This document shows positions 17,847 through 25,906 of a stretch of 64,000 nucleotides of DNA, piece by piece (position 1 is the stretch's first letter; each line of letters begins with the position of its first letter). The notes beneath the pieces are model-generated. The model was not told the DNA's origin and did not search any database. It worked only from the letters and a program-made list of their open reading frames with translations. Source of the stretch: Halopenitus persicus (GTDB taxonomy: Archaea; Halobacteriota; Halobacteria; Halobacteriales; Haloferacaceae); NCBI RefSeq assembly GCF_002355635.1, contig NZ_AP017558.1, forward strand, positions 1,612,001 through 1,676,000, in the 5' to 3' direction. Position numbers and translations under genes: made by a program.

Positions 17847-18710
17847 ATGGCAACCGGATCGGCGACGCGACCGAGCGACGATCGGATCGGCGACCGGCTC
17901 GCGGCCCTCCGGCGGGCGGTACGCACCGAGCGCCGCCGCGTCGCCGACGAGCGACAGGCCTTCAACGCCTTTCGAAAACGCCTCGCCGACGTGGAGTCCC
18001 GGACGGCAGCCCTGGCGCCGGCGGCGACTCCGCTCGTGGGGGAGCGGGCACGCTCCGTCTCGACGCCCGGGCTGTGTGCGGTGCGCGACGCCTACGAGGA
18101 GACGGTGATGAGCGTTCCACACTACGTCGAGGATTACGACGACACCTATCCCGAGAGCCTCGCGGCCGAGTTCGGCCGCGAGCTGTCGGCCACGCTCACC
18201 ACGGGGACCGCCTTCGATCCCGCGATCAAGCGGGAGCTCCAGCGCGCCGTCCGCGACCGTTGCGAGGGTTGTGCCGCGGTTCTCGACACGCTCGACACGG
18301 AGGCAGCGTCCCTTGCGGACCTCCGGGAGTCGCTTCCGGAGTTGGCTCGCGACCTCGGGTGCCTTGAGAACGACCTCGAGCACCTCGAGAACGACCTCGA
18401 GCACCTCGAGAACGACCTCGAGCACCTCGAGAACGACGACCTCGAGGCGATGGGTTTCGGCGCGCTCGAGGCACGTCACGCCCGGGCGGGCGCGTTGCGC
18501 GACCGCTGTGAGACGCTCGCCCGGGAGCGGCAGGCGACCATTCGCCGACAGCGCCGCGACCTCCGCGTCCCCGGCGAGACGCCGGACGTGCCGCGGTACC
18601 TCTATGACGACCACGAGGCGACCTATCCCGTGCTGGCGACGATCGCCGATCTGGCCGACCGGACCGCGTCGATCCGGTCGCGGATCGAGACGGCGATCGC
18701 GAGGTGCTGA
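17847..18710 (+). CDS. DUF7260-like haloarchaeal helical protein
   Basis: A 287-residue helical protein with no transmembrane segment. It contains paired motifs, HYVEDYDDTYPESLAAEFG near residue 94 and YLYDDHEATYPVLATIADL near 253, that read like two related substructures. Between them a heptad repeat ENDLEHL occurs three full times plus a fourth start (21-bp unit, DNA 18366-18437), extending a coiled coil. I associate this architecture with haloarchaeal DUF7260 from memory. The ATG at 17847 is chosen from its TATA spacing. Function unknown. Confidence 0.75.
   Translation: MATGSATRPSDDRIGDRLAALRRAVRTERRRVADERQAFNAFRKRLADVESRTAALAPAATPLVGERARSVSTPGLCAVRDAYEETVMSVPHYVEDYDDTYPESLAAEFGRELSATLTTGTAFDPAIKRELQRAVRDRCEGCAAVLDTLDTEAASLADLRESLPELARDLGCLENDLEHLENDLEHLENDLEHLENDDLEAMGFGALEARHARAGALRDRCETLARERQATIRRQRRDLRVPGETPDVPRYLYDDHEATYPVLATIADLADRTASIRSRIETAIARC
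18366..18437. repeat. 21-bp heptad-encoding tandem repeat
   Basis: Three exact 21-bp copies and a partial fourth encode ENDLEHL, a perfect coiled-coil heptad. Expansion or loss of a unit would keep the reading frame and the coil register. Confidence 0.9.
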
Positions 18711-18764
18711 CCGCCGGAGAGTGCTCGCGGAGAACGAATTCGGAGACGCGCACCGTCCGCCGGT

Positions 18765-18874
18765 GGGATGCACATCGTCCGCTGATGGGATGCACATCGT
18801 CCGCCGATGGGATGCACATCGTCCGCCGATGGGATGCACATCGTCCGCCGATGGGATGCACATCGTCCGCCGAC
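18765..18874. repeat. 22-bp tandem repeat, five copies, between converging genes
   Basis: Copies start at 18765, 18787, 18809, 18831 and 18853; each begins GGGATGCACATCGTCCGC. The 22-bp unit is not a multiple of three, fitting its non-coding position between the stop codons of two convergent genes. It could act in transcription termination or be a neutral minisatellite. Confidence 0.9.
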
Positions 18875-18885
18875 CGCCGTGTTCG

Positions 18886-19185
18886 TCACTCCTTCGCCGA
18901 TCGGTCCACGTCGGCCGGGTCAGCGGCTCCGTCCGTCGGGTCTTCGGCGTCGGCTCCCGCGTTCTGCAGCCGACTCGGAAGGAGTCCACCAACCAGTCCG
19001 CGGAGGATCCGTTCGGGATCCAGAAAGTACTGCGGGAGGACGACCATCGCGACCGCGACCCCGACCATCGCGACCCCGACCGCCGTCTCGCCGTCGAGGG
19101 CGCGCATCACGCCGTAGTTGGCCACCGGGATCGCGAAGATCAGCGTGGTCGCCAGCCCGATCGTGTCCAGGATCCCGAGTCGCAT
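18886..19185 (-). CDS. small two-helix membrane protein, haloarchaeal
   Basis: A 99-residue protein with two hydrophobic segments (IGLATTLIFAIPVANYGVM and AVGVAMVGVAVAMVVLPQYF) and an acidic C-terminal tail. The short hydrophobic start MRLGILDTIG and the FLDPERILRGLVGGLLP motif after the second helix look conserved-type, not random. It follows two other minus-strand small genes (19210-19772), with which it may share a transcript. Function unknown. Confidence 0.65.
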   Translation of the reverse strand: MRLGILDTIGLATTLIFAIPVANYGVMRALDGETAVGVAMVGVAVAMVVLPQYFLDPERILRGLVGGLLPSRLQNAGADAEDPTDGAADPADVDRSAKE

Positions 19186-19209
19186 CGCCGATCGGTAGTC
19201 CCCGCCGGG

Positions 19210-19575
19210 TTAAAAGTCGCGCGGCGAGTGCCAGAAGAGGCCGTCCGCGATCAGCAGGCCGCACGCGAGCGAGGCGCTCGCGGCGGGAATCGCGGCGGGA
19301 TCCATCGCCAGCCGCCCCCCGCCGTAGATCCCGACGAACAGGATCGGGATGAGCGCGAGCCGCAGGTCCTCCCGCGAGGCGCTTGCGATCCCCTCGGCGA
19401 TCTCCGCAGTCGCGACCGTCTCGCTCGTCGCGACCGTCTCGACGTCGGTGACGTCCTCCACGCCATCGACGTCCGCAACGTCGACGTTTCCGACTCCATC
19501 GACGTCCGCAGTCTCGACGTCCCCGGCGCCATCGTCGGCGCCGGCGTCGAACGACGACGACACCACCGGCGTCAC
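19210..19575 (-). CDS. small membrane protein with acidic N-terminus
   Basis: A 121-residue protein. The first 60 residues are a low-complexity acidic stretch with imperfect DVDGV/DVADV repeats; the rest is two hydrophobic segments (LRLALIPILFVGIYGGG and ASLACGLLIADGLFW). The ATG overlaps the stop of the upstream RHH gene by four bases (ATGA), so the two are coupled. Function unknown. Confidence 0.6.
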   Translation of the reverse strand: MTPVVSSSFDAGADDGAGDVETADVDGVGNVDVADVDGVEDVTDVETVATSETVATAEIAEGIASASREDLRLALIPILFVGIYGGGRLAMDPAAIPAASASLACGLLIADGLFWHSPRDF

Positions 19576-19772
19576 TCCATATACCCCAGATCCCGGAGCT
19601 TCTGTCCGATCTCGCGGGCTTCCGCCTCGGAGATCTCGTCGGCGGATTCCATCTCCCGGACGACGACGTGCTTTACGAACTCCTTGACCGATCCGAAGGG
19701 CTCGTCCTCGATGTACGCCTCGACGTCCGCCACGAACTCCTTGCGCAGCGAGATCGTCGTGTACTCGCTCAT
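19572..19772 (-). CDS. ribbon-helix-helix-type small protein (VapB/CopG-like)
   Basis: A 66-residue protein starting MSEYTTISLRKEFVADVEAY, the beta-strand plus helix pattern of RHH DNA-binding proteins, followed by FGSVKEFVKHVVVREME and a short C-terminal helix. Such haloarchaeal proteins are often antitoxin-like or stand-alone regulators. No toxin gene sits next to it; the coupled downstream gene encodes a membrane protein. It runs divergently from riboflavin synthase, so it might regulate that gene, which is speculation. Confidence 0.7.
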   Translation of the reverse strand: MSEYTTISLRKEFVADVEAYIEDEPFGSVKEFVKHVVVREMESADEISEAEAREIGQKLRDLGYME

Positions 19773-19905
19773 TGATGCCGTCTCGTCGTCCCCGACGTAT
19801 AAATCTTAATTAGATGTAATTACATCCCTGATGGACCCGCATCGGCGAACCACGCCGGCGGATTCGTGCCGACACCGACTTCACGACCCCGTTCGAAACG
19901 GGCCC

Positions 19906-20571
19906 ATGTTCACCGGGATCGTCGAGACCGCCGGCGAGGTGGTCGGCGTCGAGAAGACCGCGGACGGGCGACGGCTCGCGATCGCCGCCCCCGGCCTCTC
20001 GGAGCTGTATCACGGCCAATCGATCAGCGTCAGCGGCGTCTGCCTGACGGTCGAGGCGGACGGGGACGACGTGCGCGTCGCGGACGCCGAGGCGGCGACG
20101 GACCTCGACTCCTACGCGGACGACGGTGCCGGCGACGACGTCGGCGTCTTCGAGGTGTTCCTCGCGAGCGAGACGGTCGCAAAGACCTACCTCGGTGCCC
20201 TCGACGTCGGCGACGTCGTCAACGTCGAACGCGCGATGCCGGCCGACGGGCGCTTCGACGGCCACCTCGTGCAGGGCCACGTCGACACGGTCGCGACCGT
20301 CGAGGCGATCGAGTCCGTCGGCGAGGACTGGCGGTTCACGTTCGCGCTTCCGGCCGACCAGGCTCGATACGTGGTTCAAAAGGGCTCGGTCGCGCTCGAC
20401 GGAATCTCACTCACGGTCGCGGACCGTCGCGACGACGCCTTCGACGTGGCGATCATCCCGACCACCTACGAGCTCACCACGCTCTCGGAGAAGGACCCCG
20501 GCGACCCGATCCATCTGGAGGTCGACGTGATCGCGAAGTACGTCGAGGGGATGGTCGACGGATACGTCTAG
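19906..20571 (+). CDS. riboflavin synthase, alpha-chain type
   Basis: A 221-residue protein with two lumazine-binding repeats. MFTGIVETAG is the classic start, and repeat 1 has SISVSGVCLTVEA (first-barrel substrate site); repeat 2 starts around HLVQGHVDTVATV and has SVALDGISLTVA. It dismutates two 6,7-dimethyl-8-ribityllumazines to riboflavin. The ATG at 19906 is fixed by the family start; a longer frame begins 25 codons upstream. The trimer-type enzyme is bacterial in origin but standard in haloarchaea, unlike the pentameric enzyme of methanogens. Confidence 0.95.
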   Translation: MFTGIVETAGEVVGVEKTADGRRLAIAAPGLSELYHGQSISVSGVCLTVEADGDDVRVADAEAATDLDSYADDGAGDDVGVFEVFLASETVAKTYLGALDVGDVVNVERAMPADGRFDGHLVQGHVDTVATVEAIESVGEDWRFTFALPADQARYVVQKGSVALDGISLTVADRRDDAFDVAIIPTTYELTTLSEKDPGDPIHLEVDVIAKYVEGMVDGYV

Positions 20572-20618
20572 TCTCGGCCGGCCGCGAAACGCATAGCGTC
20601 GGCGAGGACGCTTTCCCT

Positions 20619-21395
20619 TCACACATCGGCGATCACGGTCTCGCCGGCCCGAACCGTCTCGCCCTCCCGGACGCGTAGGTCCTCGCGATCGACCGACGGC
20701 GGGAACAGGACGTCTGCGCGCGATCCGAAGGAGACGTGGCCCACGCGCTGGCCACGTTCGAGCTCGTCGCCGACGGAGACGTGGGGATGGATCCGGCGGG
20801 CGAACCAGCCGGCGATGCAGAACAGCTCGTAGTCGCCGCAGTCGATCACGAGCTGCTCGTTCCGGTCGGAGTCCTTGCTGAAGGCGGGTTTATACGCGCC
20901 GGGCCGGTGGCGAACCGCCTCCACCGTCCCCGACAGCGGCGCGCGATTCACGTGGACGTCGGTGACGTTCATGAAGACCCCGACGCGCAGGCGGTCGCCC
21001 TCCTCGCGAATGACGGAGACCGTTCCATCCGCGGGAGAGACGGCGGTGACCGCATCCAGGTCCCACGACTCGTCCGAGTCCGGCGGCGATCGCGGCGGGT
21101 CGCGATGGAACCACAGAATCCCGAGAGCGAGCGCGAGCAGGGCGATGCCCGCGGGCGGGACGAACACGAGCAGCGCCGCGCCGAGCAGCGCCGGCGGTCG
21201 GGCGAGCCGCCAGGCATCGTCGACGACCGGGAATGGGAGGACGCGGGCTAGCGGCGGATTCGTGCCCGAGCGTGAGTTCGGTGGGTCGGTGCCCGAGCGT
21301 GAGTTCGGTGGGTCGGTGCCCGAGCGTGAGTTCGGTGGGTCGGTGTCCGAGTGTGGTTCTGACGTGGGCGATCGATCGGTGTTCACGACGGTCAA
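20619..21395 (-). CDS. asd: phosphatidylserine/archaetidylserine decarboxylase, short type
   Basis: A 258-residue membrane-associated pyruvoyl enzyme of the short PSD type. It has one hydrophobic hairpin (residues ~60-95), the core motif VSPADGTVS, HVNRAP and the C-terminal FGSRADV, where self-cleavage before Ser gives the pyruvoyl group. In haloarchaea it makes archaetidylethanolamine from archaetidylserine. The first 45 residues hold a 9-residue GTDPPNSRS repeat, three exact 27-bp copies (DNA 21262-21342) plus a variant, dispensable-looking and low-complexity. Confidence 0.9.
   Translation of the reverse strand: MTVVNTDRSPTSEPHSDTDPPNSRSGTDPPNSRSGTDPPNSRSGTNPPLARVLPFPVVDDAWRLARPPALLGAALLVFVPPAGIALLALALGILWFHRDPPRSPPDSDESWDLDAVTAVSPADGTVSVIREEGDRLRVGVFMNVTDVHVNRAPLSGTVEAVRHRPGAYKPAFSKDSDRNEQLVIDCGDYELFCIAGWFARRIHPHVSVGDELERGQRVGHVSFGSRADVLFPPSVDREDLRVREGETVRAGETVIADV
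21262..21355. repeat. 27-bp tandem repeat in decarboxylase N-terminus
   Basis: Three exact copies plus a degenerate fourth of a 27-bp unit encoding GTDPPNSRS, in frame. Confidence 0.9.
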
Positions 21396-21483
21396 ACGTA
21401 AGCGGTGCGTACGTCAAAAGATCGCGGATCGATATAGATATGTTACCACATATCTCGGTAGTTCTCGCTATTCTGGCCGAGAA

Positions 21484-21737
21484 TCACACCGGACGTCGTG
21501 TGTAACGGTCAAAACGGAACGGACAGATCGGGCGGGGCGCCGATCCGATGGATTCGCCGATCGGAGACACACCGTCCGTCGAGTGTAAATCGACTATGAA
21601 CGGTGGGGTGATCGGCTGGAGCCACATCTCGCTGCGAGCCGATCGTCGACACACCACCTGTCGAGTGTATATGTTGCTTAAGTGGTGTTTTAACCATATC
21701 ACGGTCCGGTGGGACACACACCACCTGTCGAGTGTAA
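21484..21737. other. left ORB-like array of the replication origin
   Basis: Four 22-bp elements in one orientation start at 21484, 21567, 21649 and 21716. Each begins with CACACC and ends TCG-(T/A)-GTGTA. They sit just beyond the 3' end of the Orc1/Cdc6 gene in DNA without coding capacity. The spacing is 83, 82 and 67 bp. They match the elements on the other side of the gene, so they are read as origin recognition boxes for this Orc1 protein. Confidence 0.8.
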
Positions 21738-21746
21738 CGACGGGTA

Positions 21747-22976
21747 CTAGCTGGCGGGTGAAAAGCGGGGGTCGGATTCGATCGCCGTCTGGACGACGGT
21801 CGGGTCCTCGAGGAGGTAGTACAGGTTCGTGATCCCCTTGCCACGACCCCGGCCGACACGGTCCGTGACGCCGAGAATGTCGAGGAACGCCAGTTCGTTC
21901 AACCGATCGACCATCCGGCGTTGTGAGAGCGAATCGATATCGAGGGAGTCCGTGATCCGTTCGTACTGTTCGTATATCCGGCGCGTCGGAAACTCCTCCT
22001 CGTCGCTCGCGTCCGCAAGCAATGAGAGCGCATACACTGCCGCTTTCGATTGGGTTGGTTGGTCCTGAAGGAGTTTGGAGAAGCGATCGATGTCCGCCTT
22101 CTGCCGGGCGTTTCGAACGTGGTCCTCCCGAACGGCGTCGCTATCGTCCTCCTTGGCGAGTTCGCCGGCGTTTCGAAGGATGTCGAGCGCCTTCCGCGCG
22201 TCACCGTGCTCCTGTGCGGCGAAGGCGGCCGCGAGCGGAATCACGTCATCACTCAGGACGCCTTCGCGAAAGGCATCCTCTCGATGTCGCATGATTTCGC
22301 GGAGCTGGTTCGCATCGTAGGGCGGGAAAATGAACTCGCGTTCCAGGAGGCTGCTCAAGACGCGCTCGTTCAGTGAATCCTTGAACGAGATCTTGTTGCT
22401 GATCGCGAGAATGCCGACCTTACACGTTTCGAGCTTGCCAGCTTCACCTGCCCGAGACAGTTGCATCAACACGTTGTTTCCTTGCAGTTTGTCGACCTCA
22501 TCGAGAATGATGATAACGACGTCGTGGAGCGAATCGAGGATGTTCCACAGTCGATCGTAGTACGCGTTGGTTGACAACCCGGACAGGGGGACCGTGATGT
22601 CCGTCGTCTCCGGTTGGTTGAATGAGCGCGCGAGCGTGATGACGACTTGCGTTTCCGTCGTCGCTTGCGTACAGTCGATGTAGGCACGATCGAGTTTCGT
22701 GTCACGGTCACGAGCGAACTCCTCGGCACTCTGTGTGACGTGCTTCGCGACGAGGCTCTTTCCGGTCCCGGTCTTCCCGTAGATGAGCGTGTTTCGGGGC
22801 TTACCGCCACGTATCGCGGGGTGAATGCTGTTGGCAAGGCTGGATATTTCGTCCTCTCGTCCGATGATCCGGTCCTCGTTCGGAATATGTTCGATGTCAA
22901 GCAGTTCCTTGTTCGCGAAGATCGGATCCTCGCTTTGCCAGATCGAGTCGAGGGAACTGTGGTTCTCGTTGGTCAT
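21747..22976 (-). CDS. orc1: Orc1/Cdc6-family replication initiator
   Basis: A 409-residue AAA+ initiator. Walker A is GKTGTGKSLVAK (about residue 67), Walker B VIIILDEVDKL, sensor I GILAISNK, and the sensor II / lid region contains AAFAAQEHGDARKALDILR. A C-terminal winged helix (residues ~310-400, YEQYERITDSLDIDSLSQRR) binds origin boxes. Nine ORB-like repeats flank the gene on both sides, the usual arrangement of a haloarchaeal origin and its cognate initiator. A TATA box at 23031-23040 partly abuts one repeat, so self-regulation is likely. Confidence 0.96.
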   Translation of the reverse strand: MTNENHSSLDSIWQSEDPIFANKELLDIEHIPNEDRIIGREDEISSLANSIHPAIRGGKPRNTLIYGKTGTGKSLVAKHVTQSAEEFARDRDTKLDRAYIDCTQATTETQVVITLARSFNQPETTDITVPLSGLSTNAYYDRLWNILDSLHDVVIIILDEVDKLQGNNVLMQLSRAGEAGKLETCKVGILAISNKISFKDSLNERVLSSLLEREFIFPPYDANQLREIMRHREDAFREGVLSDDVIPLAAAFAAQEHGDARKALDILRNAGELAKEDDSDAVREDHVRNARQKADIDRFSKLLQDQPTQSKAAVYALSLLADASDEEEFPTRRIYEQYERITDSLDIDSLSQRRMVDRLNELAFLDILGVTDRVGRGRGKGITNLYYLLEDPTVVQTAIESDPRFSPAS

Positions 22977-23009
22977 TGGTGCGATCGATCCTGAACAGAT
23001 CGTTTCTCA

Positions 23010-23174
23010 TTACATACGACGCCCGGTTTAGTATATAAATACACGTGTTTCATAGACTCCACCTGTCTAGTGTAAACTCCTGTATTTTGGCGATTTAAGC
23101 GATAGATATTGGGATTAGATGTCTGATAAATCAGCGATCGATTTGAACACAGACACACCGGGTGTCGTGTGTAT
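23010..23174. other. right-inner ORB-like elements and AT-rich candidate unwinding region
   Basis: Three ORB-like elements: 23010-23031 (reverse, divergent), 23054-23075 (forward, divergent) and 23153-23174 (forward, close to consensus). The DNA from about 23030 to 23150 is clearly AT-richer than its surroundings (GTATATAAATAC, TTTTGGCGATTTAAG, GATAGATATTGGG), the best candidate for the duplex-unwinding element. Confidence 0.65.
23031..23040 (-). promoter_or_regulatory. TATA box of orc1
   Basis: Minus-strand TTTATATACT lies about 55-60 bp before the orc1 ATG and touches the ORB-like element at 23010-23031. Confidence 0.5.
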
Positions 23175-23578
23175 ATTGTTGGATCGGCGGACCGATAAGT
23201 AGTGAGTCTGAGTGAGGCAAACGTTCCCAGCACTCGAGTCAGTTCCCCGGCGGCGTGAACTGCTGCTGATACTCATCTGAACCGTATTTCATTCCGATGC
23301 CGGTGATGCCTGTGTGGGTGTGTTGTGAGTGGTCAGCAAGATCGCGTCATTCACTATAATATGAATATTTCTATATCGGTGGTAATTTCTGCAAACTTTC
23401 GAAGACGACTGAACCAGTGATCGTTCTCGGATTCCGTCGATCGCCTCGGGATCAAGGCCCAAGTCTTTCGCTAGAGCTCCCGCTCTCTGCCTCAATGGAG
23501 GAGGAGAATACGTACTCCCGGCTCACGCTCAGCATCCTGTGATTCGATCCTCGTACTGCCCGTGAACTTCTTCACCAC
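23175..23578. other. origin intergenic DNA, no clear gene
   Basis: About 400 bp between ORB-like elements. It includes an AT-rich patch (23347-23392, ACTATAATATGAATATTTC). A minus-strand frame at 23289-23495 has a coding-like piece (ALAKDLGLDPEAIDGIRER) but no good start and a poor C-terminal half, so it is at most a gene remnant. Confidence 0.4.
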
Positions 23579-23701
23579 TTACACACGACACCTGGTGTGT
23601 GACTCCAACTTTGGCATCGAACCGTGCCTCCGTGCGCACTCACTGCCCATTCAGGGTTCAACCCTTGAAATCTCCACATATACACTCGACACCCGGTGTG
23701 T
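23579..23701. other. right-outer ORB-like pair
   Basis: Two near-consensus elements in reverse orientation at 23579-23600 and 23680-23701 face the orc1 gene and the left array. Their inner parts read GACACCTGGTGTGT and GACACCCGGTGTGT. Confidence 0.75.
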
Positions 23702-23851
23702 CTGTGTCCCATCGATCGGCGACCCCGATAGAGACTGCACCATCGATCGTCGAGGGCGTCGATCGATATACTTCCGATCGCCGCCGTGCTCGGCACGGAG
23801 TCCGTGCCGGTCTTTGTGAAGCGACTCACGCCGGGGAAAGCGACCATCCGG

Positions 23852-23871
23852 GTAATTTGGGGGCAAATTAC
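23852..23871. promoter_or_regulatory. palindromic operator of the toxin-antitoxin operon
   Basis: A perfect 8-bp inverted repeat, GTAATTTG and CAAATTAC, separated by GGGG, ends 27 bp before the antitoxin ATG. Its AT-rich arms overlap where the promoter should be, as expected for an operator bound by the AbrB-type antitoxin or toxin-antitoxin complex. Confidence 0.6.
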
Positions 23872-23898
23872 TTTCGTTGGTGCCACGTACCTCCGGAT

Positions 23899-24147
23899 AT
23901 GTCTCACGAGGTCGAGAACGAAACGACGGTCAACGAGAGCTACTCGATCACGGTTCCCGCGGCGGTGCGTCAAGCCGCCGGCGTCGAGGCAGGTGACAAA
24001 CTCCGATGGCACGTGGACGAGGACGGGACGATCTCGGTCGAACTCGTCAAACAGCGCTACGGCGCGTTTTCACGGCTGGAGCCGGTTGACATCGGCCATC
24101 CAACCGACGCCGCGGAGGATCACGATCTCATCGCTGGGGACTCGTGA
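23899..24147 (+). CDS. AbrB/MazE-type antitoxin
   Basis: An 82-residue protein with an N-terminal swapped-hairpin AbrB domain: NESYSITVPAAVRQAAGVEAG then DKLRWHVDEDGTISVEL. The C-terminal tail (SRLEPVDIGHPTDAAEDHDL) is acidic and would wrap the toxin. Its stop overlaps the toxin start by one base. The ATG at 23899 is chosen over longer upstream frames because the AbrB domain begins there and the operator palindrome lies just ahead. Confidence 0.88.
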   Translation: MSHEVENETTVNESYSITVPAAVRQAAGVEAGDKLRWHVDEDGTISVELVKQRYGAFSRLEPVDIGHPTDAAEDHDLIAGDS

Positions 24148-24575
24148 TGTCGGCGGTCGTCGTTGATTCGAACGTCCTCATCGCTGCCCGTCTTTCACGC
24201 GACCAGAACCACGAGCGAGGGGCCGCGATCGCGAACGCGATAGATCACGGGAACCTCCCGACGGCATACGTCCTGAGCGACGTTCTCGAGGAAGTCATCA
24301 ATTATCTTCAGGCGAGAGCGGGACACGATGTGGCCATCGAGACCCTTGATGCGCTCATCGAGAGTAGCGGATTCTCACTTCTGCAGACCTCGAAAGCGGA
24401 TTTCAACGCCGGTCGGTCGGTGTTTCGACGGTACGAATCGCTCTCGTTGACTGATGCCGTCATCGTCGCAACGATGCAGCGTGACGGGACCGACCATCTG
24501 TACAGCTTCGACGACGGGTTTGACGGTATTTCCGAACTCACTCGTCTCACCACCCCGGATAACCCATTCGAGTGA
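24147..24575 (+). CDS. vapC: PIN-domain ribonuclease toxin (VapC-like)
   Basis: A 142-residue PIN protein. The acidic residues of the nuclease site are present: D in VVVDSNVLIA, E in VLEEVINYL, D in LTDAVIVATM and D in YSFDDGFDGI. Such toxins cleave tRNA or rRNA when freed from the antitoxin. It is coupled to the antitoxin (TGATG). A GTG one codon upstream is an alternative start. The location beside a replication origin fits a role in keeping the region or replicon. Confidence 0.9.
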   Translation: MSAVVVDSNVLIAARLSRDQNHERGAAIANAIDHGNLPTAYVLSDVLEEVINYLQARAGHDVAIETLDALIESSGFSLLQTSKADFNAGRSVFRRYESLSLTDAVIVATMQRDGTDHLYSFDDGFDGISELTRLTTPDNPFE

Positions 24576-24674
24576 TGCACCCTCCGTGGCACTTCTGACG
24601 CTTTCAGGCCGCTACACCGCCCGAACCGTTACCACGAACGGTCGAATGCTCAGGCCGCCGCGCTCGCCGACCCC

Positions 24675-25736
24675 TCAGGCTGCTGCGCCCGCCGCGTCCG
24701 GATCCCGAAGGTCGACCGCGATGGTCTCCCGGCCGGCCGCCCACGCCGCGAGCAGGTGCGTGAGGTGGAGCTGGTCGTCGAGCCCCTCGGCGAGCTGCAG
24801 GTCGACCTCGCCGGCCAGCGCGTGGAGGCGCGCGAGCTGGTCCCCGCCGTAGGTCGACCCGGCGCGGGCCACCCGGAGGATCTCGCGGAGGAGGGTCGGT
24901 CCGTCGTACCCCTCGTCGTCGAGGAGGTCACCGAGCGTGCTCCGAGCGTCGGCGAGATCCCCGTCCACGGCGGCCGCCAGCGCCTCGCGGATCGCCTCGT
25001 CGTGGCCGACCTCGCCGAGGGTCTCGTAGGCGGTCGACATGGTGATCGACTCGCCCTCGACCGCGGTCGCCTGCGCGGAGAGGATCGCCCGCCGGAGGTC
25101 GCCGCCCGCGGCGCTGGCGACGAACTCCAGTCCGTCGTCGTCGTAGGCGACGTTCTCGCGGTCGCAGATCGTCGCGAGCACGTCGATCGTCTCGTCGATC
25201 GTCGGCGAGCGGACCTGCACCGGAAAACACCGCGACCGGATCGGCGGGATGAGCTTCGTCGGCTGGCGAGTCGTGATCACGAACTGGGTCGTCCGGTGGT
25301 GCCGCTCCATCACGCGCCGCAGCGCCTGCTGGAAGTCCTCGCGGATCGCCTCGGCGTTGTCCAGGACGATCGTCTTGTACTCGCCGCTCATCGGTGCGTA
25401 GGCGGCCGACTCCGTGAGCACGCGGTTTATCATGTCGCGCTTCGCCATCCCGCTGCGCCCCGCGAGGAACGACTCGAAACGCGGGTCGGTGCGGATCTCC
25501 TTTTTCGTCCGGCCGAAGAAGTCGGCGACGTTGATCTCGATCAGGTCGTTGTCGGGATCGGCGTGGGCTTTCCGGGCCAGCGCCCGGGTCGCGGCCGTCT
25601 TGCCGACGCCCGGCGGCCCCTGCACCACGAGATTCATCGGCTCGCTGAGTGCGCGATCGAGCCGCTCTCTGGCCTCAGTCTGCCGGATCTCCGACAGGGC
25701 AGGCGCGTGCCGGCTCGTCCACAGCGGTCCGTCCAT
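24675..25736 (-). CDS. rfcC: replication factor C small subunit paralogue
   Basis: A 353-residue AAA+ clamp-loader subunit. Walker A is QGPPGVGKTAATR (residues ~39-51), Walker B TIVLDNAEAI (DNAE instead of the usual DEAD/DEAA), sensor I QFVITTRQP, and the arginine-finger SRC motif is IRSRCFPVQV. A helical collar domain follows. Haloarchaea carry a second small RFC subunit with these features; the symbol rfcC follows that usage. RFC loads the PCNA clamp. Its place 2 kb from an origin fits replication, but no operon links them. Confidence 0.88.
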   Translation of the reverse strand: MDGPLWTSRHAPALSEIRQTEARERLDRALSEPMNLVVQGPPGVGKTAATRALARKAHADPDNDLIEINVADFFGRTKKEIRTDPRFESFLAGRSGMAKRDMINRVLTESAAYAPMSGEYKTIVLDNAEAIREDFQQALRRVMERHHRTTQFVITTRQPTKLIPPIRSRCFPVQVRSPTIDETIDVLATICDRENVAYDDDGLEFVASAAGGDLRRAILSAQATAVEGESITMSTAYETLGEVGHDEAIREALAAAVDGDLADARSTLGDLLDDEGYDGPTLLREILRVARAGSTYGGDQLARLHALAGEVDLQLAEGLDDQLHLTHLLAAWAAGRETIAVDLRDPDAAGAAA

Positions 25737-25877
25737 TACCGACCCCTCGGCGCCCCGCGCTCAAGAATCGGTCGATCGGGCGGATCCGATCGGGATGGGG
25801 CGGCAGGTGGGATTCGATCGGGATGGGAGACCGGACGGACCGGTCGGACGCGTCGGCGAGTCCCCCTTTCGACACCG

Positions 25878-25886
25878 GTTTATAAG
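25878..25886 (+). promoter_or_regulatory. TATA box of rnz
   Basis: GTTTATAAG lies about 25 bp before the ATG at 25907, as for a leaderless mRNA. Confidence 0.6.
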
Positions 25887-25906
25887 CCCCGCCCGCACCT
25901 GAGGAC

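Noticed and set aside
18765-18874. CRISPR array
   Set aside because: The 22-bp copies are directly adjacent with no spacers, so this is a plain tandem repeat. No Cas gene is in the window.
23289-23495. Minus-strand frame in the origin region
   Set aside because: Only the first half looks coding, the start would be TTG and no domain is seen; at most a remnant.
21484-23701. CRISPR-like dispersed repeats around orc1
   Set aside because: Elements occur in both orientations with irregular spacing around an Orc1/Cdc6 gene, which fits origin boxes, not a CRISPR.
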